Positions 8,741-17,260 of a stretch of 64,000 nt of DNA are shown here, piece after piece (position 1 is the stretch's first letter; each line of letters begins with the position of its first letter). The notes under the pieces are model-generated. The model made no database searches, was not told the origin of the DNA, and saw nothing but the letters and a program-made list of their open reading frames with translations. This DNA comes from an uncultured Lachnospiraceae bacterium. GTDB taxonomy: Bacteria; Bacillota; Clostridia; Lachnospirales; Lachnospiraceae. The stretch spans positions 1 to 64,000 of the forward strand of contig CAKRVA010000002.1 of assembly GCA_934408585.1 (NCBI GenBank), written 5' to 3'. The position numbers and the translations under genes are program-made.

Positions 8741-9865
8741 CTATAATATTTCCTGGTCTACATATTCAATATAATCCTGTCTTTTATATGGGTACTCCTC
8801 CATAAATTGTTTTAGGAAACTCTTTACATCATCATATTCCGCCTCATAAAATGGTGTCTCTCCCCGGTAGGGCTTCCCCACTCCATGAATCATAACAAGG
8901 TGCAGCTTTCCTGCACTCGATTTCTTATCTTTGTGCATCAATTCCACAAGTTTCGCAACATCCAGTTCCTCAGAGATAAATACGTTCAAATGTGCCTTCT
9001 GCATTAATGCAAATATCTTTTCAAACTCACTTTGTTCCATAAGATGCTTCTGAACCGCAAATTTCATTGCCATAACCGTTCCTATTAAAATTGCATCTCC
9101 ATGAAGAATCTTATAGTCAAAATACTTTTCAAGTGCATGCCCAAATGTATGTCCCAAATTGCTTGCCAGGGGATCAACCTTTCGAATCTGTATTCTTGCA
9201 TTTATCGTACTCTCGACTATTTTTTGCATCAACCCGATATCATAATCTGTATTTTGATATTGAACAATTGTTTCTAAGAGTTTACCATCTGTAAGCAGGC
9301 TGTATTTAAATGCTTCCGATAAACCCTGACGCATAATTCTCTTGGTTGTTGTACGAAGAATCTCTATGTTATTATAGACAACTTCCGGGTAATAGAATGT
9401 TCCCAATAAATTCTTTGTATTATAAGAATTCAAACATGTCTTTCCGGCCGTTGATGCATCTGTTTGTCCAATTAATGTTGTCGCTATAATAAAAAATGGT
9501 AACCCCCTCATGTAAGTTGATACTGTAAAGGAAACCAGATCAATTATAATTCCTCCGCCTACCGCAACTACTGCATCATATCTTCCTGCCGAATTTCCCT
9601 CAAAAAACTGTACCAGTTCCGGATAGAATGCAATACTCTTGGAACGCTCCTCAGGTACTACATCAAAACTGAATACTTTTTTACTTTGCAAGTTCATCTT
9701 TTTAATAATTTTATCTCTATACAAATCAGAAACATTCTTATCAAATACAAAAAATATTCTCTCATACGGTTCAAGATTCATTTCTGCCAAACGCGAAAAG
9801 TCTGCAGACTCATCAATAATAAATTTTGTACTATATTCATGCCGATAGGTTGCCGTTATATCCAT
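8741..9865 (-). CDS. Sugar-phosphate cyclase of the 3-dehydroquinate synthase superfamily
   Basis: A 374-aa NAD- and metal-dependent cyclase homologous to AroB. It has GGG (103-105) with Asp109, the YMRG loop, TDAS with Asp136, AGKT with Lys142, KNLLG with Asn152, GLSEAFKY with Glu184 and Lys187, NLGHTFGHALE with Asn236, His239 and His243, HGDA with His255, and a KDKK near 312-315. The three metal ligands (Glu184, His239, His255) are all present. The segment that in true DHQ synthases reads roughly ADERExGLR just before NLGH is about eight residues shorter and has no Arg, so DAHP is probably not the substrate. Start 9865 is chosen for GGGAG 8-9 bases upstream. Neighbours (SDR, nucleotidyltransferase, VOC, phosphatase) fit a cyclitol pathway. 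Confidence 0.8.
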   Translation of the reverse strand: MDITATYRHEYSTKFIIDESADFSRLAEMNLEPYERIFFVFDKNVSDLYRDKIIKKMNLQSKKVFSFDVVPEERSKSIAFYPELVQFFEGNSAGRYDAVVAVGGGIIIDLVSFTVSTYMRGLPFFIIATTLIGQTDASTAGKTCLNSYNTKNLLGTFYYPEVVYNNIEILRTTTKRIMRQGLSEAFKYSLLTDGKLLETIVQYQNTDYDIGLMQKIVESTINARIQIRKVDPLASNLGHTFGHALEKYFDYKILHGDAILIGTVMAMKFAVQKHLMEQSEFEKIFALMQKAHLNVFISEELDVAKLVELMHKDKKSSAGKLHLVMIHGVGKPYRGETPFYEAEYDDVKSFLKQFMEEYPYKRQDYIEYVDQEIL

Positions 9866-9879
9866 TTTTGTCATCTCCC

Positions 9880-10623
9880 TTACTTTTCTTTCCATGCGTT
9901 TCCTGCATTCTGGACAATATATTTTCCACCGGATGCATCTAAATTTATGCCCGTTATATATTCTGAATCCTCTGAAGCTAGAAAGCCTACTACTTTAACC
10001 ATTTCATCTACTTTGCCAAAATGATGCAGTGCTATGGCATCCAGCATATTTTCTCCATTATTCTGTATTGCAGGCTTTGTCATTTCTGTTTCTATAACCC
10101 CCGGACTATATCCATTTACGCGAATTCCTTTCGGCGCCCATTCAGCTGCCATTGTACGCGTCAGAGATGTCATTGCCGCCTTAGAAGCTGCATAAATTCC
10201 GGAACCTGCCGAGGGAATCGTTGCTGCAAATGACAATGTATTCACAATTACTCCTCTTTTCTTTTGTTGTTCCATCCTTCGCATAATCATCTGTGATAGC
10301 AGTACTGTAGAAATAACGTTTGTATTAAACACTTCCTGCATCTGACTTCTCGTTACCTGTTCCAGATTTTCATAGCAAATAATTCCGGCATTATTAATTA
10401 AGATATCTACATCAATATTATTTTCAGCTAATATTTTTTCTATATATTCACAATTCTCAATGTCTGAAACAATTGGAAATACTTTATCCGTTTTCACAAT
10501 TCCCGCACTTCTTGATATTGTAACAACATTAGCTCCTTCCATAACAAAATAGTCTGTAAGAGCCTTTCCAATTCCTCTGGAAGCTCCAGTTATTACAACC
10601 GTTTTTGCTTCAAATCTTTTCAT
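9880..10623 (-). CDS. Short-chain dehydrogenase/reductase
   Basis: A 247-aa classical SDR. The cofactor motif TGASRGIG lies at about 12-19, NNAG near 87-90, and the active site has YAASK preceded by a Ser-containing strand, with PG after the catalytic Lys as usual. Length is that of single-domain SDRs. The start overlaps the end of the nucleotidyltransferase gene by 14 bp and has AGGAGATGCAGG upstream. It is followed 14 bases later by the cyclase gene. It likely reduces or oxidises a carbonyl or hydroxyl of the cyclic intermediate, but SDR sequences rarely tell the substrate. Confidence 0.82.
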   Translation of the reverse strand: MKRFEAKTVVITGASRGIGKALTDYFVMEGANVVTISRSAGIVKTDKVFPIVSDIENCEYIEKILAENNIDVDILINNAGIICYENLEQVTRSQMQEVFNTNVISTVLLSQMIMRRMEQQKKRGVIVNTLSFAATIPSAGSGIYAASKAAMTSLTRTMAAEWAPKGIRVNGYSPGVIETEMTKPAIQNNGENMLDAIALHHFGKVDEMVKVVGFLASEDSEYITGINLDASGGKYIVQNAGNAWKEK

Positions 10624-11350
10624 CCTGCATCTCCTGTATCTTTAGCAACATCTGCTCAGCACGTACTATGTCACTTTTCTCATCAACATCCATCCAACAA
10701 TAGTCTCCTACTGAAACAGGCTGAATTAAATGCGTTCCAAATAATTGTCGCAACGGGTCGTGAAACCCCATCTGCAAATTGTCTTTAATAATTGAATGCG
10801 TATATTCAAAAAAACTTCTGCTTAACTCGCGAGAAAAATAATATATTCCTACCGCATATCCCTGTGCATCTACTCTGGACATATGCCGTCCAAGATCCGT
10901 AATCCTATCATTTTGAATCTGCACACGCGGACTGTCGATTTGTACCGGATAATCCTTGACATCAACAGCAATGGCTCCATTCTTATGTCCCTGCATTTGC
11001 AAAAGAATACGATAATCAAATACCATATCTCCATTTATTAAAAGAAAGTCTTCTCCATCAAGACTTTCTTCCGCTTTAAGTAAAGATACCAAATTATTTG
11101 TATTTTCATATTCCTCATTTTCAGCAGGAATGATTTCCATATTACCTTTACATCTCTCAATTTCTGCTAAAACTTTATCCTTCTGATATCCGAGAACAGG
11201 AACCACACTAGTGATTCCCGCCTTTTGTACATTTGAAATAACATAGCTTAATAAAGTGTTCCCATTTAATAAAATTAAAGATTTATGTATTGGACCAAAT
11301 GTCTTTTGAATTCTTCTGCCTTTGCCCGCTAATAAAATAACCGCCTTCAT
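10610..11350 (-). CDS. Sugar/alcohol-phosphate nucleotidyltransferase (LicC/MobA-like)
   Basis: A 246-aa nucleotidyltransferase that should couple an NTP to a phosphorylated alcohol or cyclitol. The N-terminal LLAGKGRRI loop replaces the usual GxGxR, a conserved Lys follows in HKSLI, and LLINGDMVFD carries the metal-binding Asp. The ENTNNLVSLL segment resembles phosphocholine or glutamine-type cytidylyltransferases (LicC family) more than hexose-1-phosphate enzymes. It lies between the glycerate-kinase homologue and the SDR, so its substrate is plausibly the product of that module. CTP as co-substrate is a guess from the LicC likeness. Confidence 0.78.
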   Translation of the reverse strand: MKAVILLAGKGRRIQKTFGPIHKSLILLNGNTLLSYVISNVQKAGITSVVPVLGYQKDKVLAEIERCKGNMEIIPAENEEYENTNNLVSLLKAEESLDGEDFLLINGDMVFDYRILLQMQGHKNGAIAVDVKDYPVQIDSPRVQIQNDRITDLGRHMSRVDAQGYAVGIYYFSRELSRSFFEYTHSIIKDNLQMGFHDPLRQLFGTHLIQPVSVGDYCWMDVDEKSDIVRAEQMLLKIQEMQDEKI

Positions 11351-11352
11351 AG

Positions 11353-12519
11353 TTATTCAAATCCCCTTATAAATAAATCTTTTAATATCCTGGGTGTCTT
11401 TTCCCTATACGTCTTTATCTGCTGTTCATATCCTCCCTCAACAGGGTGTTGATCGTAATATGTCTGGCATGTAAAAAGCTTAGATATTCCCATATTCTTC
11501 AACACAATACTTTGTGAATCATTTATTATTCCTTCTTTAAGACTATCTGCAATCTCTTTTGAAACCTGACCACAAACAAACCAAAGCGGTACTCTGTTTT
11601 TCTTTGCAATATTCATAACTACCGACGGTGCTTTTCCACATGCTGTATTATCAAGTCGCCCCTCACCTGTAATTACCAGATCAGAACTTTGTACTGCATC
11701 CTCTAATCGAAGTTTTTGAGCAAAATAATCACTGCCCAGACAATAGGAAACATTGCGAAAACATTGTTCTATTCCAAACAATATTCCGCCTGCTGCGCCT
11801 GAAAAATCCTGGTTTTCTGAAACTCCGGTAACATTAATAATATTCCTAATTCCTTCGTTACAAGTTTTCAGTATTTCTCTTCTTTCAACATTAAAAGTTT
11901 TTCCTATTTTTAGATTTGTAATTCCTTCCATCTCATATGCTTTTGCATTTCCATCTACGATTACCGAAAGTGTAACTGCATTATTCTGCGGTTCATATTC
12001 TATCCGCTTAATATTTTTTAAATCCTTCCCCCTGATTGGTGCCGGCATAATTTCATTTGAGTATGAAAAAAATCTGGCTCCCAATGCCTGGGCCATACCC
12101 ATACCGGCACATACAGTTGAAGTTCCACCTAAATATAACTGTATCTTCGTGTATCCTTCCCGGATAACCTCATTGATTATCTGACCAATTCCATAATCCG
12201 TAAGTAATAATGGGTTCTTATAAGCATCCTCATGGGGATATAGGCGAACAACTTCCGATGAAATCACATGCGCCTCTGAACCGTTTACCAGATATCTTAC
12301 CTGCATTTGCTTTCCATAGGCATTTAAAACGCCTTCAAGTACCCTTTCTTCATAATGAAAGGAGTCCCTAAGCACCTCATAAGCATATTCCCCTCCATCA
12401 CACATTGGAAGTTTGACAAGCTTTGCCTGGATGCCCGAAAGTGCCCCTGCAATAATGTCACATGCCTCAACAGGATTATATACATCTTTAAACGAATCTG
12501 ACGCAATTAATATATTCAT
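11353..12519 (-). CDS. Glycerate-kinase family kinase
   Basis: A 388-aa kinase of the glycerate kinase type 1 (GlxK/GarK) family. Diagnostic motifs are ASDSFKD near the N-terminus, CDGGE, LTDYGIGQ, LGGTSTVCAGMGMAQALG, GAAGGI and VITGEGRLDNTACGKAP. Length matches the family. The ATG at 12519 overlaps the stop of the GAPDH-like gene (ATGA). Usually these enzymes phosphorylate D-glycerate at C2 or C3. In this setting, surrounded by cyclase, SDR and nucleotidyltransferase genes, it may make phosphoglycerate for a glyceroyl decoration or phosphorylate a polyol. Family is clear; the physiological substrate is not. Confidence 0.82.
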   Translation of the reverse strand: MNILIASDSFKDVYNPVEACDIIAGALSGIQAKLVKLPMCDGGEYAYEVLRDSFHYEERVLEGVLNAYGKQMQVRYLVNGSEAHVISSEVVRLYPHEDAYKNPLLLTDYGIGQIINEVIREGYTKIQLYLGGTSTVCAGMGMAQALGARFFSYSNEIMPAPIRGKDLKNIKRIEYEPQNNAVTLSVIVDGNAKAYEMEGITNLKIGKTFNVERREILKTCNEGIRNIINVTGVSENQDFSGAAGGILFGIEQCFRNVSYCLGSDYFAQKLRLEDAVQSSDLVITGEGRLDNTACGKAPSVVMNIAKKNRVPLWFVCGQVSKEIADSLKEGIINDSQSIVLKNMGISKLFTCQTYYDQHPVEGGYEQQIKTYREKTPRILKDLFIRGFE

Positions 12520-13559
12520 TCTGCTTCCATTTCTGTTAAGTAATTTACAATATCTACAATTCTTGATGAATATCCCCATTCATTATCATACCAATATACC
12601 AATTCGATGTGATTTCCATTCTTTACCTGTATCCATCGTGTATCTAAAATGGTAGAGTATTCACTCTTTACATAGTCTGCGGAAATCAGTGGCTCATCCG
12701 TTGTTTCGATGATGGTGTATTTCTGATTCTTTTGTTCCTCTTCAAATAAGTGAAGCAGTTCTTCTTTTGTTGTATTTTCTTTTAACACAAGAGTTAAAAC
12801 TGCACTAGAAACAATCTGTGTCGGAATACGATATGAAAAACTTGCAATTTTATCCATTGCTTCCGGAAATACATTGCTTAAAGCTCTCACTGCAGATGTA
12901 GACTTCGGAATTAAGTTCTGTGTAGATGCTCTTCCAAGTGCATAATGCGAATATACATCTCCTGGCTGGGACCAGGATTTTGCTGGTCCATCCAATAGAT
13001 TCTGATAAGATAACCATGGGTGAAGTGTTACCAGAAATCCACTTTCAATATCATATTTCTGTGCTAACAGATTATAAATCGGTCCTAAAGAAATAACATC
13101 GCAAATACTGGATGATATAATCTTTTTAGATACGTCTTCCAATTCCTTTTCATTTACGCCAAATATAATATTCTGAGCCTTTTTCGAATCAACATTTGTA
13201 ATAATGAATCTTTTTACAGTTGATGCCGCTGCCATCTTTTCAATTTGTTCAATATTCTTCTTGATTCCTGATGAGTCGATAACTATATCGATTCCCGTAA
13301 AATCCACATCATTAATTTCTTTCTCATGGCTTACTCTTATAGTTTGTCCGTTAAGATAAATATTGTCCTCATCGCTTGTAATATTTTCTGTCAGTCTGCC
13401 ATAAGTGCAATCATACTTTAACAAATAAGCCATGTTTTTATTATCTGGATTAATATCATTGATTGCCACCAAATCAAAAATATTCTTTTCCAAATTAATT
13501 CGGACAATTGCACGCCCAATTCTTCCCAATCCGTTAATTAATACTTTCATTTTTCTCAT
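12516..13559 (-). CDS. GAPDH-like dehydrogenase with an altered active site
   Basis: A 347-aa glyceraldehyde-3-phosphate dehydrogenase homologue. NAD-binding NGLGRIGR is at 9-16, and the C-terminal YWYDNEWGYS is intact. The catalytic Cys153 and His180 are both present with the canonical 27-residue spacing. The usual SCTTNC loop is instead ICDVIS, so the two Thr, the Asn and second Cys are replaced, and the region after His180 (PWLSYQNLLDGP) differs from the usual AYT. It is therefore unlikely to be the glycolytic enzyme and probably oxidises or reduces another aldehyde or acyl phosphate. GAGG lies 7 bases before the ATG. Placed between the ATP-grasp and kinase genes. Confidence 0.82.
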   Translation of the reverse strand: MRKMKVLINGLGRIGRAIVRINLEKNIFDLVAINDINPDNKNMAYLLKYDCTYGRLTENITSDEDNIYLNGQTIRVSHEKEINDVDFTGIDIVIDSSGIKKNIEQIEKMAAASTVKRFIITNVDSKKAQNIIFGVNEKELEDVSKKIISSSICDVISLGPIYNLLAQKYDIESGFLVTLHPWLSYQNLLDGPAKSWSQPGDVYSHYALGRASTQNLIPKSTSAVRALSNVFPEAMDKIASFSYRIPTQIVSSAVLTLVLKENTTKEELLHLFEEEQKNQKYTIIETTDEPLISADYVKSEYSTILDTRWIQVKNGNHIELVYWYDNEWGYSSRIVDIVNYLTEMEAE

Positions 13560-13575
13560 GTTGTCACCTCTTAGT

Positions 13576-14859
13576 CTAAAGATATTCTTTAGGTATATTT
13601 TTTCTTACTAAATTATTTCCCTTTTCATCCAACACTTCTAACGTGTGCTGAATTTTGTCCATAAGCTGATACAATTTCTGATCCGATTCTTCCGACAATC
13701 CGATCTTTGCAAAATTCTGTGCCGTCGAACCATCATTCGGAACAATATCACCCAAATTTTTAATTTGCACAAACCAATCTACTCCCTGGAGTGATTTGAC
13801 TGCATCAACATTTTTCACTTCAACTATTTTGCCGCTATCTACCTGGAGATTCTGGCACGCATATCTGGCTGAAAAATAAGGGTTCAATCTTCCCTTGAAC
13901 TCATAGCGTTCATACGTTCCCTTTAGTGCATATTCTATCATCATTTCCAGCAAATCAACTCCGCATGCCTTTTCAACAAACTTATAAAAGTGTGTTCCGC
14001 CAAATCGGAATTGTGTTTCAATCAAAAATAATTTGTCTTCACTAATCATTCCTTCAAAAGAAATAATTCCGTTATGAATACCTAAACCATGTATCATATC
14101 TTTTAGTGGTGTCAGAACCTGCTGCTCAACAATCGCAATATTCTTTGAAGGATACATATAAGATACTGCAAGCGGCACTGCACTATCAGAGGTACGTACA
14201 ATAGACCGGTCTGCTACACTGGCAATATATACATCATCATTCTGAACTGCAATATCAATAACAATCAATTGTCCTTGCGATAAGTATTTTTCAACCACTA
14301 CTTCTTTCTTAATGGATGCTTCCAATGCTTTACGATAAGCATCCTCTACTCCCTCGCGGCTATGCAGTATGGTCATTCCTCTTGTACCACCACTATCCGT
14401 CGGTTTAAAAATAACCGGGTACTCAAAATTTGCAATCTCTTTTTCTGTCAGATTATTTCCAACATAAAACTCTGGTATTACCGGAACTCCATATTTTCTG
14501 CAGGTTTTTTTAAATGCATATTTTGTTACAAGCTGATCCAGCTGTTCCTTTGTGGCATAGAAAGGAATTCCCATTTCCTTTGCAACATATGCTGTCGTGT
14601 ATAAATTTACCTCATTCCAGCTTGTAAATAATCCATCAACCTTCTGTTCCCTGGCAAAATTCAAAACTTCCTCCGGATTATATGTATCAACGTCACATGC
14701 CAGATCTGCATATTGCTTAGCCATTGCATTTTTATTGTAGTTAATAATAATGGTGTATATTCCCATTTCCTTTGCTTTTTTTATGGCCAATTCAAAATGT
14801 CCCGATGCTCCAATAAATAAAAGTCTTTTCCCTTTAAACTCTGAATTATTCGATTGCAT
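13576..14859 (-). CDS. ATP-grasp ligase
   Basis: A 427-aa ATP-grasp enzyme with the carbamoyl-phosphate-synthase/biotin-carboxylase-like order: an N-terminal Rossmann-like pre-ATP domain (LLFIGASGHFELAIKKA), a central ATP domain with YPVIFKPTDSGGTRGM and a VVVEKYL segment, and the metal-binding stretch LIETQFRFGG with Glu and Arg. These enzymes join a carboxylate to an amine or another nucleophile via an acyl phosphate. It lies directly after the NeuB-type synthase gene and before the GAPDH-like gene. A role in attaching an amino acid or organic acid to an amino group of the sugar is a fair inference. No substrate can be read from the sequence. Confidence 0.75.
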   Translation of the reverse strand: MQSNNSEFKGKRLLFIGASGHFELAIKKAKEMGIYTIIINYNKNAMAKQYADLACDVDTYNPEEVLNFAREQKVDGLFTSWNEVNLYTTAYVAKEMGIPFYATKEQLDQLVTKYAFKKTCRKYGVPVIPEFYVGNNLTEKEIANFEYPVIFKPTDSGGTRGMTILHSREGVEDAYRKALEASIKKEVVVEKYLSQGQLIVIDIAVQNDDVYIASVADRSIVRTSDSAVPLAVSYMYPSKNIAIVEQQVLTPLKDMIHGLGIHNGIISFEGMISEDKLFLIETQFRFGGTHFYKFVEKACGVDLLEMMIEYALKGTYERYEFKGRLNPYFSARYACQNLQVDSGKIVEVKNVDAVKSLQGVDWFVQIKNLGDIVPNDGSTAQNFAKIGLSEESDQKLYQLMDKIQHTLEVLDEKGNNLVRKNIPKEYL

Positions 14860-14868
14860 TGTTATATT

Positions 14869-15885
14869 TTACCTTTCTATTAATTCGTCCTCTTCATAAT
14901 CGCGATTAGCTCTTTTGCCAATCATTTCATCCCATTCCATTGGTGAAATTCCTGTTCCCGGTCTTTTGCATGCTAAATTATCTTCTGTATAAACTTCACC
15001 ACATTTTATGGCTTTAGCAGCCACAATGCTTTTTCTCGCAATTGCTATGTTTTTACTTTCCGCTTTACTCGGAACCTTTTCGCCCGTTCCCAATGCCTTT
15101 TCAACATTACGAATAGCCTGTACCATTTGTTTGAGCTCATCAGGCTCCATGCTGGCAACCTGATCGGGACCCTCCATACCACGGTCTAATGTAAAGTGTT
15201 TCTCTATTACAGTAGCTCCTAATGCCACTGCCGCAACAGGAACTTCCAACCCCATCGTATGATCCGAATATCCCACGCTTACCTTGAATTTCTCTTTTAA
15301 AGAAAGCATTGCTCTGATATTTGCATCCTCATAGGCAGTTGGATAATCTGTATTGCATTGCAGCAAAGTTATTTTACCCGCACCTGACTCTTGTAATACG
15401 CTCATTGCTGCTGCCACTTCCTCAAGTGTACTCATTCCTGTTGATAAAATAATAGGTTGTCCATACCCTGCAACATGTCTCAAAAAGGGTAAATTGGTAA
15501 TCTCACCAGAAGGTATTTTCCATTGCGTCATGCCTAATTCGTGAAGATAGGTTGCCGATGGAATATCAAACGGTGTTGATAAAAACTGAATATTTTGTTC
15601 TTTACAGTAATTTATCAGTTCAGGATAAACACTCCAAGGAAGCATTAATTTCCTTGCCATTTCTAATTGGCTTTCTTCTCCATCCGCATCTGCAGTATTT
15701 TTCTTTTGATAATCCGCTTTTTCTGCATACTTTGAAATTACATTTTCAGGAATTCCCGTCTGAAATTTCACAATATCTGCCCCCGCCTGGGCTGCAACCT
15801 TAACCATCTTTTTAGCTAATTCAATATCCCCGTTATAATTCACACCAGCTTCGGCTATAATAAGCACTTTTTCTTCTCTATCCAT
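14869..15885 (-). CDS. legI: Nonulosonic acid synthase (NeuB/LegI family)
   Basis: A 338-aa synthase that condenses phosphoenolpyruvate with a six-carbon N-acetyl sugar to form a nine-carbon nonulosonic acid. The NeuB TIM-barrel domain shows EAGVNYNGD, VKFQTG, FLSTPFD, IPSGEI, LSTGMST, LLQCNTDYPT, VGYSDHT and IEKHFTLDR in order. A C-terminal SAF (antifreeze-like) domain covers about residues 280-338. Length and domain order are standard. It is the first nonulosonate-specific gene after the initiating transferase in transcription order; its partners legG, legF and legB lie beyond the embedded module. Legionaminate is favoured over sialate by LegB nearby. Confidence 0.9.
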   Translation of the reverse strand: MDREEKVLIIAEAGVNYNGDIELAKKMVKVAAQAGADIVKFQTGIPENVISKYAEKADYQKKNTADADGEESQLEMARKLMLPWSVYPELINYCKEQNIQFLSTPFDIPSATYLHELGMTQWKIPSGEITNLPFLRHVAGYGQPIILSTGMSTLEEVAAAMSVLQESGAGKITLLQCNTDYPTAYEDANIRAMLSLKEKFKVSVGYSDHTMGLEVPVAAVALGATVIEKHFTLDRGMEGPDQVASMEPDELKQMVQAIRNVEKALGTGEKVPSKAESKNIAIARKSIVAAKAIKCGEVYTEDNLACKRPGTGISPMEWDEMIGKRANRDYEEDELIER

Positions 15886-15915
15886 TGTTCTTCTTCCATC
15901 TGATTCTATTTGAAC

Positions 15916-17214
15916 TTATTCACTAAATCCTTCTGTACTTTCCTTTGAAAAAATAGTTCGTAATGTTAACAAAATTATTTTCAAATCCAGCATCAGGGAA
16001 TAGTTTGATATATAACTCAGGTCCAGCTTCAGTTTATCATATGCACTTGTATTATATTTTCCGTACACTTGTGCATAGCCTGTAAGTCCTCCCTTAACCT
16101 TTAGTCTCATTCCAAATTCAGGCACTTCTTTACAATATTTATTAACATGCTCTATTCTTTCTGGACGCGGACCAACCAAACTCATGTTTCCTACCAAAAT
16201 ATCAATAAATTGTGGCAGTTCATCTATTCTTGTAGCACGAATAAATTTTCCAATCGGTGTTATTCGTGGGTCATGTTCTACTGCGGGAATCACCTGCCCT
16301 GGTTTTTCTGCGTCCATAATCATGGAACGAAATTTATGGATTTTAAATTTTTTAAAATCTTTCGTATATCGTTCCTGAGTAAAAAACACGGTTCCGCCAT
16401 CATATATCTTAATGCATAGCGCAACAATCAGCATTAACGGTGATAGTATAATCAATGCCAACAGCGAAATTATGATATCCATCATTCTTTTCATAAATCG
16501 TTGTTCAAAAGTAAGTTCATACTCGCGGATTAACGCTAATTGTGTGTCAAACAAGTTCAATTCTTCCGCATTTCTCATCAAAATGTCAGAAATTTTAATT
16601 GTAGAATACACTCGCACAGAATGGTAATAGCAGTCCTTTAATATACGATTACGTGCAGACGCATGAATGTCAAACAGAACCACACCTTCATAAGAATATA
16701 ATTCTTTACTTTCAAGTAAATCCTGAAAGCTCTGCCATGGTAAAATCTTTGCTATCTCGTATTTATCGCTTCGAACCCTGACTTTATTTTCAAAGTTTGC
16801 GGGCGAATAGCTGTCATATAAAAGCAATAGCTTACGTGGTGGAAACAAGTAGCTTAATAGCTTGTACGATAATGTATTCCAGACAATTACAAAAATCACC
16901 TGAAAAAGAGTCATCCAAATAATTGCACCAATACAAGATATATCTGCTGTCAACAAAATTATTACAAGATAAATACATATATTACTAAGAACAATTGCCA
17001 TTCCCTGCGAAAACGAAATGTTGTTTCTTTTTAATAAACCATACTTGGCGCCCCCTAAATTATAGGTAAACACCAATAACATTATTGCATATATTCCAAT
17101 AATTGCAACATTTCCTATGGAGCGATAATGTATCAATGTAATATTGCGATATTCAGAAAACCACACATACGCAAAGCATGCCACTTCTACAATTAGCAAT
17201 ACGAGAATCATCAT
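15916..17214 (-). CDS. Polyprenyl-phosphate sugar phosphotransferase (initiating transferase)
   Basis: A 432-aa (or slightly longer) initiating enzyme that moves a sugar-1-phosphate onto undecaprenyl phosphate. Four or five hydrophobic segments lie in the first 120 residues, followed by a variable domain and the catalytic bacterial sugar transferase domain from about 235 (KRMMDIIISLLALIILSPLM), with KIHKFRSM, DELPQ and LVGPRPE motifs. The ATG pair at 17214 has a poor ribosome binding site. The frame stays open 21 codons upstream, encoding a basic stretch (SKKKQASQYELKRISRY) typical of the family N-terminus, but contains no ATG, GTG or TTG; an ATT or ATC start after AAAGGTGG is possible. This is the first of two such enzymes in the window. 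Confidence 0.85.
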   Translation of the reverse strand: MMILVLLIVEVACFAYVWFSEYRNITLIHYRSIGNVAIIGIYAIMLLVFTYNLGGAKYGLLKRNNISFSQGMAIVLSNICIYLVIILLTADISCIGAIIWMTLFQVIFVIVWNTLSYKLLSYLFPPRKLLLLYDSYSPANFENKVRVRSDKYEIAKILPWQSFQDLLESKELYSYEGVVLFDIHASARNRILKDCYYHSVRVYSTIKISDILMRNAEELNLFDTQLALIREYELTFEQRFMKRMMDIIISLLALIILSPLMLIVALCIKIYDGGTVFFTQERYTKDFKKFKIHKFRSMIMDAEKPGQVIPAVEHDPRITPIGKFIRATRIDELPQFIDILVGNMSLVGPRPERIEHVNKYCKEVPEFGMRLKVKGGLTGYAQVYGKYNTSAYDKLKLDLSYISNYSLMLDLKIILLTLRTIFSKESTEGFSE

Positions 17215-17260
17215 ATATCTGCTGATTCTTTTTAATTCATATTGTGATGCCTGCTTCTTT

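Noticed and set aside
8741..9865. Housekeeping 3-dehydroquinate synthase (AroB)
   Set aside because: No other shikimate gene is nearby and the DHQS-specific Arg segment before NLGH is missing, so a chorismate role is unlikely.
12516..13559. Glycolytic GAPDH
   Set aside because: The SCTTNC active-site loop is replaced and no pgk or tpi is adjacent.
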